From: AP-15 sp963775875
GTDB taxonomy: Bacteria; Pseudomonadota; Alphaproteobacteria; ATCC43930; CGMCC-115725
Direction of reading: 5' to 3'
Length of the DNA stretch: 64,000 nt
Assembly: GCA_963775875.1 (NCBI GenBank)
Contig: CAVZKP010000014.1
Location: 424,930 to 488,929, forward strand
Under the pieces are notes generated by a model. It had not been told where the DNA came from. It saw nothing but the letters and a program-made list of their open reading frames with translations, and searched no databases. Shown one piece after another: positions 58,284 through 64,000 of the stretch. Each line of letters opens with the position of its first letter. Position 1 is the first letter of the stretch. Made by a program: the position numbers and the translations under genes.

Positions 58284-59544
58284 TCATGCCAGGCCCTCCA
58301 GATCGAGAACGGCCACCTCGCGAAGCGCTGCGAGGTCGACCTTGGCGTAGATCGTGGTGGAGGACGGATCGCGGTGGCCGAGGAAGTCCCCGATCACCTT
58401 CATCGACGTGCCCTGATCCAGCAGGTGCTGGGCCGCGGCATGCCGAAGGGCGTGGGCCCCGCGTCGCCCGGTGACGACGCCGATGCCCGCCAGCCGGTCG
58501 CGGACCATCTTGCCCAGGGCTTTTCGGTCGAGCGGCCGGATCGGTGCGTGCGTCGTGAAGAAGAGGCTGCGCCCGAAGCCGGACGGCCGCACGTCCCGTA
58601 CGTAGCGCAGGATGGCGTATCCGACGCCCTCCGACAGCGGCCACAGATGGGTTCGGCCGGGTTTGGGGCAGCGAACCCGGAGGGTCTCGTTCTCCCAGTC
58701 CAGATCGTCGAGTCGCAGGCCGCCGACTTCTCCGGCCCGCAGCCCGTAACCGATAAACAGCATCAGGATCGCCCGGTCGCGCAGGTCGACCGGGCGATCC
58801 CCCTGAACCGACGCCAGCAGGCGCACGACATCCTGGCGCGGGAGGCCGTTCGGCACGGTCTCGTCGGCCATGAAGCGGGGCGCCATGATGCCCGCGGCAA
58901 GCCCTGCACGACACCAGTCGCGCGCTTCGGCAAACAGGAAGAACGCCCTCAGCCGCTGCGCGTAATCGTGTCTCGTCCGGCGTCCCCTAGGCGCCCCGCC
59001 TGTGCTCTTCCGCAATGACGTCGTCGATGTCGGTCATCCCGACGCCAATCAGCGGCGTGCCTCTCCCCGCCAGCCACAGGAAGAAGCGGTCGGCGGCCCG
59101 GCAATAGTCGTGTATGGTCGCCGCAGAGAGACCGCGTTCCTCGTGCAACCATCGCTCGAAGGCGCGGACCTCGGCCTCATGCGGATGGCGACGGTCGTCG
59201 GGTTCATCGAGCCAGCCCAGAAAGGCCAGCCATCGAAGACCGTGGTTGACGAAGCGGCTGCCCGTCTTGGGCGATGCCGCCTGGTCGCACCTACGCCCTT
59301 GCGGCCGCGACCACGTTGCGGCCGCGGCTTCGACCTGCGACCGGCTCACCCGAGCGCCAGCCTTCAGGTCCAAAAGGCGCACAAAGCTCAGTTGATCGTT
59401 GGCGCATTTCCGCAAGGTCGATCGCCTTGCGCCGGTCTCCTTGAGATGAACGAGATATCGTTCCCGCTGCTCGACGAGCGGCGCTGCTCGGTATCTCGCG
59501 GCGTTCCGCGGGAAGAAGATTTCTTCAACCACTTGAGCCTCCAT
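58284..59544 (-). pseudogene. ritA: Tyrosine recombinase RitA-like, one frameshift
   Basis: First gene of the trio. ATG 59544 begins MEAQVVEEIFFPRNAARYRA. The N-terminal 185 residues include ERWLHEERGLSAATIHDYCR-like core-binding sequence. A shift near 58990-59015 joins it to GRRTRHDYAQRLRAFFLFAE and the catalytic domain: GYGLRAGEVGGLRLDDLD, HALRHAAAQHLLDQG and LGHRDPSSTTIYAKVDL. All catalytic residues are present; joined length is about 415 residues. Confidence 0.83.
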
Positions 59545-59607
59545 GCTGGTGGAGGCCCAAGCTTCCGCACGGGGCTCGGTGACGAAAGCTATGTTGGTCG
59601 AAGCCGC

Positions 59608-60648
59608 TCAGCCATCTGCCAACAAGCATCCATCTTGGGGCGCGAGCTGGCGTTGCAATCCGTCCCTCAGCGCGTCGGGGCCGAGCCGGCGCAGGTCCTC
59701 GTTGAAGTCGCCGAGCGCGGACGCGAGCGTCAGCACCTCGATCCCGATCGACCGTGCTCGCTCGGCCAAGATTTCTACCGCACGATAGCCTGCTGGATCG
59801 TCGTCCCGCGCGAGGTAGAGCCGACGCAAGCCGGCAGGCGGATCAAAGGCCGCGAGGTGGTTGGCGGAGAGCGCGGCCGCCATCGGCATCGAAGGCATGA
59901 TCTGGCGAAACGAGAGGATCGTTTCGAGCCCTTCGCCCACGACCATGGCGTGAACCGCGCGGCCAAAGCGCACGGCGTTGCCGAGCAGCAGGCCCATGGC
60001 GCGCCGCGGTGTGGCGACCGGCGCCTTGTCGCTCCCGCGGGGATCGAGCCAGGTACGGTGTGCGCCGGTGATCGTGCCGTCAGGCGCTGTGACCGCCGCG
60101 ATGAGAGCGGGCCAAGCGTCCAGACCCTGATCTCGAGAGTCGTCCTCTCCGCCACGATACCAACAGCGAGGGTGAAAGCGGAGCGCCGTGCAACCTTGCA
60201 GGTTCGTGATCCCGCGAGCGCGTAGGTACGCCTCGCCCAAGGTGCCCGCGACCGGCTTCGACATCGCCCAGAGCCGTCGCGCGGCTTCGGGCGAACCGGT
60301 CGGAACGGGCGATCTTGGCTCATATGGCGGTTCGGCGCGGGGCAGCGAGAGGAAGCACCGCGCCTCCTCGGCGACATCACGAAACTCGACGAGCCCGCAG
60401 CTCTCACGGATGACGTCGAGCAGATCGCCGTGTTCAGCCGAGGCGGCATCGGTCCAGTGCCCGGCGGCGCCGGGGCCGCAGTCCGGCCCGCTGAGCCGGA
60501 CGAACATCGACCGGCCCGGCGTGTTGCGAACGTCGCCCACCGTCCAGTAGCGGCCCTGGCGACGCCCCTTCGACAGGTAATGGCGGCAGACCGCCTCGGC
60601 GTCGCGGGCGAGCCGACGCGCCAGCTCGGAAGCGTCGCGCGGCATCAC
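59608..60648 (-). CDS. Toprim (DUF7146-type) protein, intact inner copy
   Basis: A 346-residue protein related to mobile-element primase-like proteins. The N-terminal zinc/DNA-binding-like region (HYLSKGRRQGRYWTVGDVRN, FVRLSGPDCGPGAAGHWTDA) is followed by the DUF7146 part and a Toprim domain with MVVGEGLETILSFRQIMPSM and LYLARDDDPAGYRA. It faces the other inner copy at 52396. Of four Toprim pieces in this area it is the only intact one. It could assist element DNA replication or transfer. Confidence 0.88.
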   Translation of the reverse strand: MMPRDASELARRLARDAEAVCRHYLSKGRRQGRYWTVGDVRNTPGRSMFVRLSGPDCGPGAAGHWTDAASAEHGDLLDVIRESCGLVEFRDVAEEARCFLSLPRAEPPYEPRSPVPTGSPEAARRLWAMSKPVAGTLGEAYLRARGITNLQGCTALRFHPRCWYRGGEDDSRDQGLDAWPALIAAVTAPDGTITGAHRTWLDPRGSDKAPVATPRRAMGLLLGNAVRFGRAVHAMVVGEGLETILSFRQIMPSMPMAAALSANHLAAFDPPAGLRRLYLARDDDPAGYRAVEILAERARSIGIEVLTLASALGDFNEDLRRLGPDALRDGLQRQLAPQDGCLLADG

Positions 60649-60753
60649 GCGACCCTCCCCAATGTGCTGAGATTATGTTGCGCAGAAGCAGTCGATCGCC
60701 CGCAACACCGCCGCCCAGCGCGAGGCCGCAACATAACCCGCCGCGCAACATAA

Positions 60754-60953
60754 TCGGTCCATTTGTCGGCGGCGCCAGGACCGGAATCGGGTCCGGTAAG
60801 CCGCACATAGAGGCTACGGCCCGGCGTGTTCATGACATCGCCGATAACCCAGTAACGGCCGCGGCGATGCCCGTTCGAGAGGTAATGACGACGGCACATG
60901 GCCTCGGCGTCGCGCGCGAGGCGGCGCGCCAGATCGGCGGCGGCGCTGATCAC
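60754..60953 (-). pseudogene. Toprim (DUF7146-type) protein, N-terminal part of the split gene
   Basis: GTG 60953 starts MISAAADLARRLARDAEAMC and the frame runs to GPGAADKWTD, where the island begins (TTATGTT). The rest of this gene is at 51469-52264. It begins 15 bases after the strawberry-notch stop, so both belonged to one operon. Confidence 0.82.
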
Positions 60954-60967
60954 GGTTCATCTCGCGA

Positions 60968-61472
60968 TCAGGCGGCGCCGCGGGCATTGGCGCGGAGGAG
61001 CGGGTGGCGGTTAAGGAGTGTTGAGAGCAATGCCGGGCCGCGATCTGCCGCGACCGGCACGAAGAGCCGCAAGCGCCAGGCGATGATTTCGGAGGTGAGG
61101 CCGAGCGCCTTCAGCTGAGGGACCATGCCATCGGTGAAGCCGGTCAGCTCGACGCGATGCATGCTCATCACCAGCGAGCGGCGGATCTGCAGCCCGCCGG
61201 CAAGATCGAGCACCGCGCCGCGCTCAATGACCGCGCTCCAGGCTTCCTGGTGGGAGAGAGCCTGCCCCGGACTTGATCCGGGGGTAGGGGCCCCGTTGAC
61301 GCCGAGGCCTTCATAGACGCGTTCGAGTGCTTCCGGCGTGACCAGGCGGCCGATCACGCGCTCGCTATCGTCGGTCTCGAAGCGGTAGACGCGCATGTTC
61401 TCCGCCGGCAGCCGGTCCCAGATCGGCAGCAGCAGGCCGGTGATGATGTGAAAGGCGCTCTCGGGGAATTCC
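60968..61472 (-). pseudogene. Strawberry-notch-like helicase, C-terminal fragment
   Basis: About 168 residues of the C-terminal domain: FHIITGLLLPIWDRLPAENM, VIGRLVTPEALERVYEGLG and MHRVELTGFTDGMVPQLKAL. Such helicases accompany Toprim and DUF2493 genes on alphaproteobacterial elements. The 5' side is cut at 61472 by the long direct repeat. A palindromic insert at 61257-61284 adds residues (TPGSSPGQA) while keeping the frame. Confidence 0.75.
61257..61284. repeat. Palindromic insert, CCGGAC type, in the helicase fragment
   Basis: GAGCCTGCCCCGGAC, TT, GATCCGGGGG: the same repeat as at 53080-53107 with another loop. Here the helicase frame is maintained. Confidence 0.65.
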
Positions 61473-61565
61473 GGGACATTCCGCGAGGCCGCGACGCCTG
61501 CTTCGCTGGATGCGCCATGCCAGAGCGTGTGGCAGCGCACATCGTGACGCGCCGCTGCGCATGAG

Positions 61566-61616
61566 CCGAATTCCCCTGTAATGACTCAGTTTCAGCTGAG
61601 TCACTACCGAATTCCC
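61566..61616. repeat. 31-bp palindromic insert with 10-bp direct repeats
   Basis: CCGAATTCCC occurs at 61566-61575 and 61607-61616. Between them are near-perfect inverted arms TAATGACTCAG and CTGAGTCACTA with a six-base middle. Copy 1 has the uninterrupted site at about 21286-21295. It looks like two insertion-sequence ends left after internal loss. Confidence 0.65.
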
Positions 61617-61691
61617 GAGCGGGTGGACGGGGCGCGGCAAACCTGCGACGCTTCTGCATTCGACAAACCAGCCGCGGGGGAGGAACGAAAA

Positions 61692-61960
61692 TGTCGATCC
61701 TGATCACATCGGCGGGACCGGGTTTATCGACCGCCGCCTGATACCGCTGCTGGCCAAGGGCGGCGAGGAGATCGCCGGCATGGACATCAATCCGCAGACC
61801 GCGGATTTCGCCGAATACGGCAAGCAGGTGCGCGTTCATGCGCTCGACGATGTCATGAAAGCGCTGAAACAGCGCCAAGCCGTCGCGAGTGATCAACCTG
61901 GCCTATCTCCTCGGCAGCGATCCGCTGCGAGGAAGGTTTGCCGCTTGTCGCCGACCGCTA
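61692..61960 (+). pseudogene. NAD-dependent epimerase fragment, copy 2
   Basis: As in copy 1, MSILIT is followed by a shift into GGTGFI and then DINPQTADFAEYGKQVRVHA. A further one-base change near 61868 shifts the frame again after VMKAL. Nonfunctional. Confidence 0.68.
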
Positions 61961-62074
61961 GACTGGCGGTCAGTGACCTTACGGCGACGGCGATAGCTGT
62001 CGTTGCCTCGGGCTACATTGTCGTGGGATCGAAGGCCATCACCCGGCAATCACCAACGAAAGGCGACGCCAAAA

Positions 62075-62869
62075 ATGAAGCTGACATCCGGACTGGTCGG
62101 CGCGGAAGCGAAGGGTCCCATCGGCTGGGTGATCTGGGACAATCCCAGCAAGCTAAACGCTCTCTCGCCCGGTATGTACGAGGACGCGTTGAGCGTGATC
62201 GAGGACTACGCCGCCGACCCCGCGATCAAGGTCGTGGTCATGCGCGGCGCCGGCCGGAAAGCTTTTATCTCTGGCGCTGATATCAAGAGTTTCGAGAAGA
62301 CGCGGGCCAACGCCGAAACTGCGCGGTTGGCGCGGGAGACGACTGCCGAACTGCGGCACAAGCTGCTCGATCTGGAAAAGCCGCTGATCGCGATGATTTA
62401 CGGCTATTGCCTCGGCGGCGGGCTCGGCATGGCGCTGAACGCCGATTTGCGCTTCGCGTCTTCAGACGCGCGCTTCGGCATCCCGGCGGCGGTGCGCGGC
62501 GCCGCATACGGGCTGGATGGGCTGAAGTCGCTGGTTGATTTGGTCGGGCCGAGCGTCGCCAAGGACATCATGTTCTCCGCGCGGCGGTTGCACTCGGATG
62601 AAGCCTTGCGCATCGGCCTGATCAATCGTGTGGTCGACGCGGAGGAACTGGAAGACGTGACGGTCGCCTACGCGGAAACTCTTGCGGCGAACGCTCCGTT
62701 GTCGATCCGCGCGTCAAAGTTCTTCATCAACCAACTCGGCCTGGAGCGCTCGCAGAGGGACGAAGCACGCATGGATGCAATGCAGCGGCAGGCGGCGAAC
62801 AGCGAAGACTTCAAGGAAGCAACGCGATCGTTCATAGAAAAGCGGAAGCCAGAGTTCCACGGGCGGTGA
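62075..62869 (+). CDS. Enoyl-CoA hydratase/isomerase (crotonase) family protein, copy 2
   Basis: 264 residues, differing from copy 1 at only two or three positions (for example TARLARE for TTRLARE). It has the same crotonase motifs and the same absence of the two hydratase glutamates. The frame is intact. Confidence 0.88.
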   Translation: MKLTSGLVGAEAKGPIGWVIWDNPSKLNALSPGMYEDALSVIEDYAADPAIKVVVMRGAGRKAFISGADIKSFEKTRANAETARLARETTAELRHKLLDLEKPLIAMIYGYCLGGGLGMALNADLRFASSDARFGIPAAVRGAAYGLDGLKSLVDLVGPSVAKDIMFSARRLHSDEALRIGLINRVVDAEELEDVTVAYAETLAANAPLSIRASKFFINQLGLERSQRDEARMDAMQRQAANSEDFKEATRSFIEKRKPEFHGR

Positions 62870-62960
62870 TCGCGGCCTTCACGCGAGCCCCAAACGGTTC
62901 AATGTGACGTAAATTACGCCTTGCGTGCACGATGATCACTCTGTGGGAAGGAGTACGCGC

Positions 62961-63284
62961 ATGATCGTACGGATCTATACGGGTCCCGACGGCCAGACCC
63001 ATTTTGAAGATCTTCCGCTGCCGGCCGAGGTTGCGCTACAGGCGGGTGCTAACCTCACGTTCCGCTCTTTCTCAGCGGAATATTTTAGCGATTGGCACAC
63101 TGCGCCGCGACGGCAATACATCTTTATTCTCGCGGGGCAGATGGAAATCGGGATCGGCGATGGCACCGCGCGCCGGTTTGGACCGGGTGATGTGGTCCTC
63201 GCTGACGACCTCACAGGCCAGGGCCACACGACGCGCTCGGTGGGAGTTCCGCGCATCAGTGCCACTGTGCCGGTGAGCGCCTGA
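62961..63284 (+). CDS. Cupin domain protein, copy 2
   Basis: 107 residues, nearly identical to copy 1; glutamine near position 52 is arginine (APRRQYIF). GGAAGGAG precedes ATG 62961. Confidence 0.82.
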   Translation: MIVRIYTGPDGQTHFEDLPLPAEVALQAGANLTFRSFSAEYFSDWHTAPRRQYIFILAGQMEIGIGDGTARRFGPGDVVLADDLTGQGHTTRSVGVPRISATVPVSA

Positions 63285-63394
63285 CACCTTCCGCGAGCAT
63301 CTTGTCATGGGGCGGGGAGGCGCTGACGGCCACCCGGCACCATGACGCACCCCGCAACGCCAGGATGATTCGATTACACACGAGGAGACTGCGT

Positions 63395-64000
63395 ATGCCA
63401 GAGCGTCTACGTATGACGACCCGACTGAAGACCCTGTTTCAAGGGCCCGAATTATTTGTCTTAGCGGGCGGGATCAATCCCATTGGCGCGAAGATGGCGG
63501 AAGCGCTGGGCTATGACGCCTTCTACATGTCCGGGGGCAATACCTCGGCGCACCAACTGGGCTGGCCCGACTCCGGGACCAGTATGCGCGACATGGTGGA
63601 CAACGCCCGGAAAATTGTCCTGACCGTGCAGATCCCGGTCTTCGCGGATGCCGACACAGGCTACGGTGATGCCATCAGTACGCATTACACCGTGCGGGAA
63701 TACATTCAGGCGGGCATCGCCGGCGCCCACATCGAAGACCAGACGTTTCCGCCGAAATCCGGCCCCCGCCGCCGCTGTATCTCGATTGCGGAGATGGTCG
63801 GAAAGCTGCGGGCGGCGATGGATGCCAAACAGGCTCTCGACCCGGACTTCGTGATCATGGCCCGGTGCGATCTCGGCGGCGTGCCGGGCGCCAGCTTTGC
63901 GGAGATTATTGAACGCTGCCAGGCCTACAAAGCCGAAGCGCAGGTCGATGTCATCTGCCCCAATGGCTTGCGCACCTGGGAAGAGATTCAAGAGGCGATC
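63395..64000 (+). CDS. Isocitrate lyase/PEP mutase family protein, copy 2, cut by the window end
   Basis: The first 202 residues, from ATG 63395 after GAGGAGA. Differences from copy 1 include PDSGTS for PNSGTS, IAEMVGK for IEEMVGK and KQALDPD for KEALDPD. These mostly conservative changes suggest both copies are or were under selection. The PPKSGPRRR loop is the same. Confidence 0.85.
   Translation, partial: MPERLRMTTRLKTLFQGPELFVLAGGINPIGAKMAEALGYDAFYMSGGNTSAHQLGWPDSGTSMRDMVDNARKIVLTVQIPVFADADTGYGDAISTHYTVREYIQAGIAGAHIEDQTFPPKSGPRRRCISIAEMVGKLRAAMDAKQALDPDFVIMARCDLGGVPGASFAEIIERCQAYKAEAQVDVICPNGLRTWEEIQEAI

Larger units (their letters stand above)
55905..58287 (-). pseudogene. ritB: Tyrosine recombinase RitB-like, interrupted by IS256-family copy 2
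   Basis: Second gene of the trio. ATG 58287 overlaps the first gene's stop by ATGA. The N-terminal part (MILREAIERYVLWRRAHGAK, GAGLRFGEATRLRLADVDLA) runs to FYKSRLVP, where the IS starts. Beyond the IS the frame continues VGPQLAAVLANHVSRRRR, then LHDLRHSFAVHRLTGW and YLGHADLEGTKVYLSM. Removing the IS and one CCGGAACCA gives one open frame with all catalytic residues. Confidence 0.88.
52265..60753. mobile_element. 8.5-kb island with inverted ends and a recombinase trio, splitting a Toprim gene
   Basis: Bounded by 6-bp TCGGTC at 52259-52264 and 60754-60759. Both ends read TTATGTT outward-in. The arms 52291-54143 (without the IS) and 60327-60753 are inverted repeats of about 427 bp that are nearly identical. 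Between them lie two Toprim genes facing each other and three tyrosine recombinase genes. Removing the island and one TCGGTC rejoins a Toprim gene in frame (...KWTD then DATGEHGD...). Confidence 0.65.
61473..64000. repeat. Long direct repeat, copy 2 (runs out of the window)
   Basis: Second copy of 21192-23675 with the same gene order. Differences include a 41-bp addition at 61576-61616 and scattered substitutions. Offset to copy 1 is about 40,281 at the left and 40,325 at the right. Confidence 0.92.

Overview
The window looks like a high-GC alphaproteobacterial chromosome, possibly Rhodospirillales-like; that rank is an inference from gene content only. It mixes ordinary metabolic genes with a heavily rearranged accessory region. 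The organism call rests on an alphaproteobacterial-type addB-addA pair followed by trxA, and on a mobile-element gene set (DUF736, DUF2493, Toprim/DUF7146, strawberry-notch helicase) typical of alphaproteobacterial integrative elements. I saw no tRNA or rRNA gene.

Layout. 1-6078: addB (3' part), addA, trxA. 6233-9585: a pile of broken mobile DNA: a decayed IS481-family element, a two-repeat CRISPR-like relic, the start of an IS21-family istA, a full IS256-family element and the tail of a UvrD-like helicase. 9742-17461: a small HTH regulator, then a minus-strand six-gene cluster homologous to hydrogenase-4/complex I (hyfB, C, E, F, G, I). Its large subunit lacks the nickel-ligand cysteine motifs, so it resembles Ehr-type hydrogenase-related complexes. 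17788-21191: small unknown genes, an IS1-family scrap and a first DUF736 gene. 21192-26581: an epimerase scrap, a crotonase, a cupin, an isocitrate lyase/PEP mutase family protein, a bicupin-like protein and a ThDP decarboxylase. 26852-31150: an integrase, small unknown genes, a VOC protein, a DHA2-type MFS exporter and an integrase remnant. 31253-36694: a tight minus-strand operon of 2-oxoacid dehydrogenase E1 alpha and beta, an internally duplicated protein of unknown function, a ThDP enzyme and an SDR. 36801-48238: a resolvase, an AdaA-like repair activator, hydrolases, a GST, SDRs, an MmgE/PrpD protein, an ABC-F protein and a methyltransferase.

48357-61472 is the most informative part. 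A minus-strand integrative-element operon (strawberry-notch helicase, Toprim protein, DUF2493, a small protein, DUF736, a small protein) has been split inside the Toprim gene by an island of about 8.5 kb. The island has 427-bp inverted ends that each carry another Toprim gene start, and it encloses three overlapping tyrosine recombinases in the arrangement of a RIT (recombinase in trio) element. Two different IS256-family elements then landed inside the island, one in an inner Toprim gene (8-bp target duplication) and one in the second recombinase (9-bp duplication). In all three insertions, removing the insert and one duplication restores an open frame, so the order of events can be read.

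61473-64000 is a second copy of 21192-23675, in direct orientation about 40.3 kb away.

Many genes outside the mobile DNA also carry single frameshifts (addB, several hyf genes, a ThDP enzyme, an SDR, MmgE/PrpD, a hydrolase, DUF2493, ritA, ritC). This could be gene decay or uncorrected long-read indels, and the sequence alone cannot decide. Short palindromic repeats interrupt or lengthen several coding sequences.
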